Shown piece after piece: positions 15,894-21,901 of a stretch of DNA of 26,441 nt. Numbering within the stretch: the stretch's first letter is position 1; each line of letters opens with the position of its first letter. A program made the translations under genes and the position numbers. Where the stretch lies: NCBI GenBank assembly GCA_963748985.1, contig CAVVKQ010000021.1, positions 1-26,441 on the forward strand, written 5' to 3'. Origin of the DNA: RPQJ01 sp963748985. Its GTDB lineage: Bacteria > Pseudomonadota > Gammaproteobacteria > Steroidobacterales > Steroidobacteraceae. The notes under the pieces were generated by a model that saw only the letters and a program-made list of their open reading frames with translations, did no database searches and was not told the origin of the DNA.

Positions 15894-16168
15894 TCGCCAG
15901 GCTCTGGCGCGACGAACTCCGCAGGTCTGGCCGAGCCGTCGCCGAACAGGAACTTCTCCATTTCCTCAGCCAGGAACTTGCGCGCCTTCGGGTCGATCGT
16001 CGACAGGCGGTATTCGTTGATCAGCATCGTCTGGTGGCCGACCCACGCGCGCCACGCTTCAGCCGAGATGTTCTCGAAAATCCGCTTACCCAGGTCGCCC
16101 GGGTAAGGAACGCGATCGAGGCCATCGGCTTCGCGCTTCAGGTACTGGCAGTAGACGGTGCGTGGCAT
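15890..16168 (-). CDS. yggX: Fe(2+)-trafficking protein YggX
   Basis: A 92-residue cytoplasmic protein of the YggX family, which protects iron-sulfur clusters from oxidative damage and influences iron availability. The whole family pattern is present: the MPRTVYCQYLKREADGLD start with the conserved Cys7, PYPGDLGKRIFENIS, and AWRAWVGHQTMLINEYRLS followed by FLAEEMEKFLFG. Length is normal (about 90 residues). It is upstream of and overlapping the DUF423 gene. MutY and YggX are commonly neighbours and both concern oxidative damage; here they are in the same neighbourhood but on opposite strands. Confidence 0.95.
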   Translation of the reverse strand: MPRTVYCQYLKREADGLDRVPYPGDLGKRIFENISAEAWRAWVGHQTMLINEYRLSTIDPKARKFLAEEMEKFLFGDGSARPAEFVAPEPGE

Positions 16169-16208
16169 GTGTCAGGGGATAGCGGATAGAGGTTGGGGGT
16201 TAGTCGGA

Positions 16209-16223
16209 TGGCGCGTCGCGCCA
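16209..16223. other. Short perfect hairpin between rraA and yggX
   Basis: TGGCGC (16209-16214) and GCGCCA (16218-16223) pair around GTC. No T-run follows on the minus strand, so it is at best a weak or Rho-assisted stop after rraA. The partly repeated CGCGTCGCG beside it may give alternative pairings. Confidence 0.3.
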
Positions 16224-16238
16224 CGCGTCGCGACTGGC

Positions 16239-16739
16239 TCAGGTTAGTGTGGTGACCGCAACGATGATGCCGTCTTCGTCGACGTAGACGAACTCGCCCG
16301 GCCGGAACGTCACGCCCGCAAAGCGCACGGGCACGTCGCGATCGCCTTCGCCGCGCTTGTCGCTGCGCAGCGGCATCGTACCGAGCGCGCGGATACCGAG
16401 ATCCATGTGGCCAAGCTCGGCCGAATCGCGGATGCAGCCGTGGATGATCACGCCCGCCCAGTCGTTGCTGACCGCGGCGAGCCCAAGCTTGTCGCCCAGC
16501 AACGCCCGCCGGCGCGATCCGCCGCCATCGATGACCAGCACGCGGCCTTCGCCCGGACTCTCCACCGCTTCCTTGACCCGCGAATTGTCCTCGAAGCAAC
16601 GGACGGTGCTGATCGGACCGTGGAATGCGCGGCGGCCGCCGAACGCGTGGAAGGTCGGCTCACAGACCTGCACCCGATCGCCGTGATCGTCGCAGAGGTC
16701 GGCCGTGCTCCTGGCCATGGTCGGGGTCGTCATCGTCAC
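16239..16739 (-). CDS. rraA: RraA family protein (RNase E regulator / possible 4-hydroxy-4-methyl-2-oxoglutarate aldolase)
   Basis: A 166-residue protein of the RraA fold. RraA binds RNase E and inhibits its action on mRNA; close relatives are divalent-metal aldolases. The match to E. coli RraA runs the full length: TADLCDDHGDRVQVCEP, FGGRRAFHGPI, VRCFEDN, RVLVIDGGGSRRRALLGD, GVIIHGCIRD, DLGIRALGTMP, and VRFAGVTFRPGEFVYVDEDG. Unlike E. coli RraA, which from memory has Gln after the key Arg, this protein has Arg104-Asp105 (CIRDSAEL), the pair used by the aldolases for substrate and metal. A retained catalytic activity is therefore possible. Length and overall similarity still favour the RraA name. 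A perfect TATAAT lies upstream. Confidence 0.9.
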   Translation of the reverse strand: MTMTTPTMARSTADLCDDHGDRVQVCEPTFHAFGGRRAFHGPISTVRCFEDNSRVKEAVESPGEGRVLVIDGGGSRRRALLGDKLGLAAVSNDWAGVIIHGCIRDSAELGHMDLGIRALGTMPLRSDKRGEGDRDVPVRFAGVTFRPGEFVYVDEDGIIVAVTTLT

Positions 16740-16775
16740 GGTGCCTCATCGCCAGCTGAAATTCTTCGCCGGCGA

Positions 16776-16781
16776 ATTATA
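16776..16781 (-). promoter_or_regulatory. Perfect -10 hexamer upstream of rraA
   Basis: TATAAT on the minus strand, 36 bases before the rraA ATG, predicts a leader of about 30 bases. No good TTGACA-like hexamer is present at 16-18 bases upstream, so the -35 is weak or activator dependent. Confidence 0.5.
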
Positions 16782-16827
16782 AGGCGCGACAGCGACCGTC
16801 CGCGCGGCGATGAGCATGCGGACGGAA

Positions 16828-16847
16828 AGGGCGCCTTGCGACGCCCT
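16828..16847 (-). terminator. Probable terminator of the small heat-shock gene
   Basis: AGGGCG (16828-16833) and CGCCCT (16842-16847) pair around an 8-base loop, 26 bases after the hsp20 stop. G-U pairs can extend it by two, and the minus-strand tail begins TTTCC, so the T-run is short. Confidence 0.4.
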
Positions 16848-16873
16848 CCCGGCAATCCACGGGCCGGAACGGC

Positions 16874-17317
16874 TTACTGGATCTGAATCTGCCGCGGCTG
16901 CGGTTCGACGACGCGCTGCTTCGGGATGTGAATCACGATCACCCCGTCGCGGCTCTCGGCCCGGATGCCCTGCTCGTCGGCGTTCTCAGGCAACGCGAAG
17001 CGACGGGCGAACGCGCCGTAGTGTCGCTCGATGCGATGCGCCTTCTCCTGGTCCTCGCGTGGCTCCAGCTTGCGCTCGCCGGCGAGCGTCAGTACGCCGT
17101 CCTGAACGGTGATGCTGACGTCTTCCTTGCGGACTTCCGGCAGTTCGGCCTTGATGAGGTACTCGCCCTCGGTCTCGCTCACGTCCGCGAGCGGCGCCCA
17201 TTCACGGGCCTGCTGGGCCTGCGCGCCATTGCGAGGCAAGCGGCGCATTGTCTCGGCGAAAAAGCGATCGAACACGTCGTCTACGTCACGGAACGGTTCC
17301 CACTTGATGACATGCAT
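16874..17317 (-). CDS. Small heat-shock protein, Hsp20/alpha-crystallin family
   Basis: A 147-residue ATP-independent chaperone that holds unfolding proteins as large oligomers. The N-terminal arm (1-38) has the WEPFRDVDDVFDRFF pattern usual for class A bacterial proteins. The alpha-crystallin domain (about 40-136) includes WAPLADVSETEGEYLIKAEL, the GVLTLAGERK strand and the YGAFARRFALPENAD segment. The C-terminal tail ends IQIQ, providing the I-x-I anchor motif used in oligomerisation. The ATG has a GGAG site. A CTTGAAA box about 73 bases upstream resembles a heat-shock (sigma-32) -35 element. It follows the HiPIP gene but is separated from it by a strong terminator. Confidence 0.95.
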   Translation of the reverse strand: MHVIKWEPFRDVDDVFDRFFAETMRRLPRNGAQAQQAREWAPLADVSETEGEYLIKAELPEVRKEDVSITVQDGVLTLAGERKLEPREDQEKAHRIERHYGAFARRFALPENADEQGIRAESRDGVIVIHIPKQRVVEPQPRQIQIQ

Positions 17318-17386
17318 GGTTGCTTACTCCTGCCCGGGACTGCCCACTGCAATCCCACGTGCGCACTTAGTTGTGTACCGCGGGCA

Positions 17387-17397
17387 GCGTTTCAAGG
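17387..17397 (-). promoter_or_regulatory. CCTTGAAACGC box upstream of hsp20
   Basis: The minus strand reads CCTTGAAACGC 70 bases before the hsp20 ATG. CTTGAAA equals the -35 core known for RpoH promoters, but no CCCCAT-type -10 is seen at the right distance. The identical 11-mer lies upstream of the HiPIP gene (17913-17923). Confidence 0.4.
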
Positions 17398-17442
17398 GGG
17401 GCAAGCGGCTGTTCGACGCAACCTGTCCCGACCGGAAACGAA

Positions 17443-17474
17443 AACGGCGCGACCGGTTGCCCGATCGCGCCGTT
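17443..17474 (-). terminator. Strong intrinsic terminator after the HiPIP gene
   Basis: AACGGCGCGA (17443-17452) and TCGCGCCGTT (17465-17474) form a perfect 10-bp stem with a 12-base loop. On the minus strand it is followed by TTCGTTTCC, giving GTTTTCGTTT across the stem foot. It lies 21 bases past the HiPIP stop and separates that gene from hsp20. Confidence 0.75.
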
Positions 17475-17495
17475 CAGCATCCGCTGCAGTACGGG

Positions 17496-17831
17496 TTACG
17501 GCCTCTTGACGTAGACCTTGCACCAGCCCTTCGCGGCGACCGGCCGGCCGGCGAAGATGTTGCAGGGCACTTCGGTCATGCCCGGCTTGGCCGTCGGAGC
17601 CTGCAGGCAGTTGGCGCAATTCTGGCCCGGCTTGAAGTTCGGGTTGGCCTTGGCGTCGACCTTCGTCGCGTCTTCAACATAGCCGAGCGACTTGGCCTGC
17701 GGTTCGTTCGGGTCGACCCTGCCGCCCGCTGCAGATGCAGTACGGCTCAATAGCGCGGACACCGGCACGGCCGCTACGCCCAGGAGCGCACCCTTCAACA
17801 GCGTGCGACGCGGAAACTTCTGTTCGGACAT
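17496..17831 (-). CDS. High-potential iron-sulfur protein (HiPIP), Tat-exported
   Basis: A 111-residue periplasmic electron carrier with one [4Fe-4S] cluster working between the +3 and +2 states. The N-terminus is a twin-arginine signal (FPRRTLLKG, Arg8-Arg9, then LLGVAAVPVSALLS) with cleavage near ASA-A, as expected for a protein that folds around its cluster in the cytoplasm. The mature part has the four ligands Cys72, Cys75, Cys90 and Cys104 (C-x2-C-x14-C-x13-C) and the conserved GQNCANC and GWC contexts. The ATG at 17829-17831 has a GGAG site; an open frame 30 codons upstream is ignored because it would bury the Tat signal. It is monocistronic. HiPIPs donate electrons to reaction centres or terminal oxidases; the partner is not in the window. 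Confidence 0.93.
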   Translation of the reverse strand: MSEQKFPRRTLLKGALLGVAAVPVSALLSRTASAAGGRVDPNEPQAKSLGYVEDATKVDAKANPNFKPGQNCANCLQAPTAKPGMTEVPCNIFAGRPVAAKGWCKVYVKRP

Positions 17832-17912
17832 TTGGATACTTCTCCTCGAGAGGGGACAATCGACCAATCGCACGAATTCTACGCAGCCCGAATCCTGCCT
17901 GTGCATTGGACT

Positions 17913-17923
17913 GCGTTTCAAGG
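17913..17923 (-). promoter_or_regulatory. CCTTGAAACGC box upstream of the HiPIP gene
   Basis: The same 11-mer as upstream of hsp20, here 82 bases before the HiPIP ATG. Beyond it both sites share a loose G-x-CC-x3-G-x-ACA pattern. It could be a -35 element or an activator site used by both genes. Confidence 0.35.
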
Positions 17924-17963
17924 TGGAGGTTTCATCGCGGACTCACGGATAGTTGCAAACGTT

Positions 17964-17982
17964 ATTGAGAATTACTCGCAAT
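17964..17982. promoter_or_regulatory. Fur-box candidate between HiPIP and the flippase-like gene
   Basis: ATTGAGAATTACTCGCAAT matches the 19-bp Fur consensus of enteric and pseudomonad promoters (AATGAGAATGATTCTCATT, from memory) at 14 positions. It is itself an imperfect dyad (7 of 9 pairs). It lies 53 bases before the UPF0104-type gene and about 130 before the HiPIP gene, in a 203-bp divergent gap otherwise free of genes. Confidence 0.5.
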
Positions 17983-18034
17983 TGCATGACCGTCCCACGG
18001 GCTCTGCCCCCGCCGTCGAACCTAGAGAGCCTTG

Positions 18035-19045
18035 ATGTCCGATCCCCGTCGCAATCGCTTCAAGACTTATGCCGGAGTGCTCGTAAGCGTGCTGCTCGCA
18101 GCGCTCGCGGGCTGGGTGCTCTGGCGTACTTTCCAGCGCATCAGGTTTGCCGACGTCCTCGCGCAGATGCAGGCGGTGCCCGTTTCGACGCTGGCACTCG
18201 CCGGCCTGTGTGCCGCCGGTGCCTTCACGGTACTCGCGCTCTACGAAGTCGCGGTGGTGCGTTACGTGAAGCAGGCAGTCGGCCGCGCCAAGCCGATCCT
18301 CACCGCGTACATCGCCTTTCCCCTCGGGCACGCCGTCGGCCAGGCCATGCTGAGCGGTGGCGCGCTGCGTTATCGGATGTACACGCCGGCCGGCTTTACC
18401 GCGACGGAGGTCGGCGCCACCGTGCTGCTCGCGAACATGCCGTACGCGCTCGGCTTCGGGTTGCTGCTGGACATCTCGCTGGTCTTTGCGGCAGACATGC
18501 TCGAACCGATGTTCCGCATTTCGAGCGGCTGGCTGCGTGTGCTCGGCCTGATCGGCCTCTGCAAGGACGCGGGCTATGTCCTGCTGATCCTCTTGCGCAA
18601 GCGACCCGTGAAGCTCGGCGGCTGGTCGGTCAACCTGCCCACGCCGGCGATGACGGCACTGCAGCTATGCGTCGGACTCGCCGATATCTTCCTCGTCTCG
18701 GCGGTGCTCTACCTGCTGCTACCTGCGTCAATGGGCATTGCGTATCTGGCGTTCCTGGGCGCCTATCTTGCGAGCATTCTCGCGGGCGTACTGAGCCACG
18801 TCCCTGCGGGACTCGGCGTGCTCGAGTCGATGCTGCTGCTGCTGTTGCCCGACGTCCCACCCGAGCAGCTGCTCGCGGCGGTGCTCATGTATCGCGTGAT
18901 CTACGAGATCATTCCCGTGCTGCTCGCGCTGGCGCTCTGGGGCACCTTCGAAGGTTTTTCGCGCGACGGCGTGCTGCTGCGTCTGTTCGGCCGTCAGGAA
19001 CGGACCATGCGTGACGCGAGTCCGACCATCGACAGCAGCGAGTGA
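18035..19045 (+). CDS. Lysylphosphatidylglycerol synthase TM-region / UPF0104-type membrane protein
   Basis: A 336-residue polytopic inner-membrane protein with about eight hydrophobic helices and no soluble synthase domain. The pattern matches the flippase half of MprF and the UPF0104/YbhN group: a first helix at 12-32, the GHAVGQAMLSGGALRYRMY segment (residues 92-110), AYLASILAGVLSHVPAGLGV, ESMLLLLLPDV and MYRVIYEIIPVLLALAL. The proline and glycine-rich SHVPAGLGVLES segment is the most conserved part of the family. The ATG at 18035 is preferred to a TTG directly before it. Lipid translocation is a family-level inference. A Fur-box candidate lies upstream. Its last 52 bases overlap the renalase-like gene on the other strand. 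Confidence 0.85.
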   Translation: MSDPRRNRFKTYAGVLVSVLLAALAGWVLWRTFQRIRFADVLAQMQAVPVSTLALAGLCAAGAFTVLALYEVAVVRYVKQAVGRAKPILTAYIAFPLGHAVGQAMLSGGALRYRMYTPAGFTATEVGATVLLANMPYALGFGLLLDISLVFAADMLEPMFRISSGWLRVLGLIGLCKDAGYVLLILLRKRPVKLGGWSVNLPTPAMTALQLCVGLADIFLVSAVLYLLLPASMGIAYLAFLGAYLASILAGVLSHVPAGLGVLESMLLLLLPDVPPEQLLAAVLMYRVIYEIIPVLLALALWGTFEGFSRDGVLLRLFGRQERTMRDASPTIDSSE

Positions 19046-19998
19046 GCGAGGCTGCGGCCACTCTCGAAGGCGGCCTCGACGCGTGGCGCGATGCACCAGT
19101 CGCCACAGGCACCGGCGTTCAGCTCTTCATCGACCACGCACGACAGGCCCAGCGGCCGCTCCACCAGTGCATGACGCCAGCGATGCGCGTCCCGATGCAC
19201 GGGAGTCGGCAGCTGGTAACCGAGCTTGTCCTCGAATGCCCGCAGCAACACGCTCGCGGCTTCCGTTGCATCGAGATCGATGTGCTCGCGCGACCATCCG
19301 GTTGACGCGTGCAACACCCAGCATTGCGGCGCCTGCGGACGGCCCGGTTTGCTCGAGTTGCACGCCGCCCAGACGATCGGCCCGCTGGTCCAGCGCCGCG
19401 CATCGGCGCCTATGTCGATCGGCGGATCGAATGCGAACATGCCAGTCCAGCACGGTGCCATCCGTACGTCCGCGAGCTGCCTGAACGAGCGGCCATGCGG
19501 ACTCAGCAGCGAACTTGCTTGCGGTGCCGGTATTGCGACCGCCACGGCACGATAGGTCACGTTCTGCCGGCCAGAGTCGGTCTGCAATTCCCAGCCGCGC
19601 TGGCTCGGGATCAGCTCATGGACAGCGATGCCGCTCTGGATTTCGATGTTGCGCGCGAGCGGCCGCACCAGCGCGCTCATGCCGGGCTGGCCGATCCACC
19701 AGTCCTCGATCGGTGCGGGCCACGCGCGGTCGTCCTCCATGATGCGCGGACGCCAGGCGTCGAGCATGCCGGCCCGCAGCGCAATCTCCGCGTAACGATT
19801 GAATGTGTGGCTGCGCGCCGTGATGAATTGCGCGCCTTGATCGAACGCGAGTTGTCCCATGCGACGCGTGGCGAGTCGGCCACCCAGGCCGCGCGAACGC
19901 TCGTACACCGTGACCTTGGCATCTGCACGCGCGAGTTCGTGGGCGCAGGCCAGCCCCGCCATGCCTGCGCCGATCACTGCAAACCGCACGTCATCCAT
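18994..19998 (-). CDS. FAD/NAD(P)-dependent oxidoreductase, renalase-like
   Basis: A 334-residue flavoprotein of the amine oxidase superfamily. The dinucleotide-binding motif VIGAGMAGLACAHELARA (8-25) is followed by YERSRGLGGRLATRR (32-46) and DQGAQFITAR (53-62), typical of bacterial renalase-like oxidases, which oxidise isomeric dihydronicotinamides. The C-terminal CGDWC...PRVEAAFESGRSLAH segment is the second FAD contact. The start at 19996-19998 has an AGGAGA site; a 76-codon upstream extension runs antisense into the TPP enzyme and is rejected. It is divergent from the TPP-enzyme gene. Renalase-type activity is inferred from motif order; other small-amine or nicotinamide oxidation is possible. 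Confidence 0.85.
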   Translation of the reverse strand: MDDVRFAVIGAGMAGLACAHELARADAKVTVYERSRGLGGRLATRRMGQLAFDQGAQFITARSHTFNRYAEIALRAGMLDAWRPRIMEDDRAWPAPIEDWWIGQPGMSALVRPLARNIEIQSGIAVHELIPSQRGWELQTDSGRQNVTYRAVAVAIPAPQASSLLSPHGRSFRQLADVRMAPCWTGMFAFDPPIDIGADARRWTSGPIVWAACNSSKPGRPQAPQCWVLHASTGWSREHIDLDATEAASVLLRAFEDKLGYQLPTPVHRDAHRWRHALVERPLGLSCVVDEELNAGACGDWCIAPRVEAAFESGRSLAHSLLSMVGLASRMVRS

Positions 19999-20084
19999 CG
20001 CTCGGGTCTCCTGTCGCGACCAGTCGAGGATGGTGCCAGCAGGAGGCAGGGTCAAGGCCGATGGTTGCCAGGGTGAGGCAGGCC

Positions 20085-20090
20085 TACAAT
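20085..20090 (+). promoter_or_regulatory. Candidate -10 box of the TPP-enzyme gene
   Basis: TACAAT lies 48 bases before the ATG at 20138. A TTGCCA hexamer at 20065-20070 is only 14 bases upstream, shorter than the usual 17, so the pairing is doubtful. Confidence 0.35.
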
Positions 20091-20137
20091 TCGCACGCAA
20101 CCTTCCGGCCGCACACCAATCCAGAGGCAGGCCTGCC

Positions 20138-21883
20138 ATGAGCCGCACAGCAGCTTCGATGCTTCGCGAAGCCCTCGAGAACGTCGGCGTGAAGTTCACG
20201 TTCGGCATACCCGGCGTCCACAACACCGAGATCTACGACGAACTCGCGCAGTCGAGTTCGATCACGCCGGTGCTGGTCACTCACGAAGGGGCGGGTGCGT
20301 TCATGGCTGACGCCGTGAGCCGCAGCGGGACGAGCCTGGGCACGCTCGTCATCGTGCCTGCGGCGGGTGTCACGCACGCGGCGAGCGGAATCGGCGAAGC
20401 CTTTCTCGACGGCATTCCGATGCTCGTGATTGCGGGAGGCATACGCCGTGACACGGGTCGCAAGTACCAGCTGCACGACATGGACCAGCACGCGCTGCTG
20501 AAGCCGATCACCAAGGGTACGTGGCTGGTCGAGAAGCACGCTGACGTGATCGCCACGATCTACGAAGCGGTGCGCGTCGCAACCACTGGCGAACCCGGGC
20601 CGGTGTTCGTCGAGATTCCCGTGCACCTGCAACTGCTGACGGGTGACGAAGGCCCAGCCGTTGCGGCCCCGGTGCGGGAAGCAGCTCCCGTCCGCTGCAC
20701 GATGCAGGACGTTGCGGCTGCCGCGGAGTCGTTGCGCAACGCCAGGTCGCCCACGATCTTCGTCGGCTGGGGCGCTGTCGACGCCACGCACGAAGTTGCG
20801 TTGCTGGCGGAGCGACTCGGTGCGCCGGTTTCGACCACGTTGCAGGGTGTGAGCGCGTTTCCGGCGAATCATCCGCTGCACGCCGGCTTCTGCCTCGGTC
20901 GCGCGGCCGTGCCTGCGGTCGAAAAATCATTCGCCGGAACCGACTGCATGCTGGCCGTGGGCACGCGCTTCGGTGAAATCGCAACGGGCAGCTATGGCTG
21001 GACGCCGCCGGCCAGCCTGATCCACGTCGACATCAATCCCGCAGTGTTCAGCGCCAATTACCACGCGGCCATTGCGCTCGAAGGTGACGCGAAGGCCGTG
21101 CTGAAACTGTTGCTGCAAGCCCTGGGTGAGGCGCCCATTGCCGCCGTCCCCGGGCGCCGTGCTCAGGTCGAGGCCACGATCCGCGAACAGAAGGCGGCGT
21201 ATCTCGAGGAATGGCTGCGCCACGACACGCAAGGCCGCGTGAGTCCCGCGCGGTTCTTCGCCAGCCTGCGCCGGCAACTGCCTGACGATGCCACCGTCGT
21301 GCTCGACGACGGCAACCACACATTCCTGGCTGCCGAACTGCTGCCGATCCATCGTCCGCGCGGTTTGATCTCGCCGACCGACTTCAACTGCATGGGTTAC
21401 TGCGTGCCGGCGACCATTGGCGCCAGGCTCGCGCGACCGGATTCGCCCGTGGTCGGCATCGTCGGCGACGGCGCCTTCCGCATGACCGCGCTGGAACTGG
21501 CGACTGCGACCGCGCAGGAACTCGGCCTGGTCGTGTTCGTGTTCAACGATGGCGAGCTGGCGCAGATCGCGCAGGCGCAGGCAATCCCCTATAACCGCAA
21601 GACCTGCACCGTGCTCGGTCCGCTCGACCTCGCCGGCGTCGCGCAGGCAACGGGTGCGAGTTTCCTGCGCATCGGGAGCGATGGCGAGATCGACGCAGTG
21701 ATTCGCGATGCGCTGGCCAGCGCCAGTCGTGATCGCAAGCCGGTGCTCGTCGACGTGGCCGTGGACTACTCGAAGCACACGCGCTTTACGCAAGGCATCG
21801 TCAAGACCAACCTCGAGCGTTTCGATTTCGGGACCAAGGCGCGACTCGTCGGCCGCGCCTTGTGGCGGCGGCTCAGCGGCTGA
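20138..21883 (+). CDS. Thiamine pyrophosphate-dependent enzyme, acetolactate synthase-like
   Basis: A 581-residue TPP enzyme with the three-domain layout of acetolactate synthase, pyruvate oxidase and benzoylformate decarboxylase. The N-terminal PYR domain has the activating Glu in VTHEGAGAFMADAV (Glu50). A central domain spans about 190-335. The C-terminal PP domain has MGYCVPATIGARLARPD and the cofactor motif GDGAFRMTALELATA (443-457), ending at Asn470. The motif closes with NDGE instead of the usual NN, so metal binding relies on Asn470 and main-chain contacts. No FAD-specific signature or regulatory subunit gene is nearby, which argues against the true biosynthetic acetolactate synthase. 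The ATG at 20138 has an AGAGGCAGG site. The substrate is unknown; a 2-oxoacid decarboxylase or ligase is likely. Confidence 0.85.
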   Translation: MSRTAASMLREALENVGVKFTFGIPGVHNTEIYDELAQSSSITPVLVTHEGAGAFMADAVSRSGTSLGTLVIVPAAGVTHAASGIGEAFLDGIPMLVIAGGIRRDTGRKYQLHDMDQHALLKPITKGTWLVEKHADVIATIYEAVRVATTGEPGPVFVEIPVHLQLLTGDEGPAVAAPVREAAPVRCTMQDVAAAAESLRNARSPTIFVGWGAVDATHEVALLAERLGAPVSTTLQGVSAFPANHPLHAGFCLGRAAVPAVEKSFAGTDCMLAVGTRFGEIATGSYGWTPPASLIHVDINPAVFSANYHAAIALEGDAKAVLKLLLQALGEAPIAAVPGRRAQVEATIREQKAAYLEEWLRHDTQGRVSPARFFASLRRQLPDDATVVLDDGNHTFLAAELLPIHRPRGLISPTDFNCMGYCVPATIGARLARPDSPVVGIVGDGAFRMTALELATATAQELGLVVFVFNDGELAQIAQAQAIPYNRKTCTVLGPLDLAGVAQATGASFLRIGSDGEIDAVIRDALASASRDRKPVLVDVAVDYSKHTRFTQGIVKTNLERFDFGTKARLVGRALWRRLSG

Positions 21884-21901
21884 TCGCGCTGGAAGCCAGT
21901 C

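Noticed and set aside
20138..21883. Calling the TPP enzyme the biosynthetic acetolactate synthase (IlvB/IlvG)
   Set aside because: No small subunit gene adjoins it and the cofactor motif ends NDGE; the general family name is all the sequence supports.
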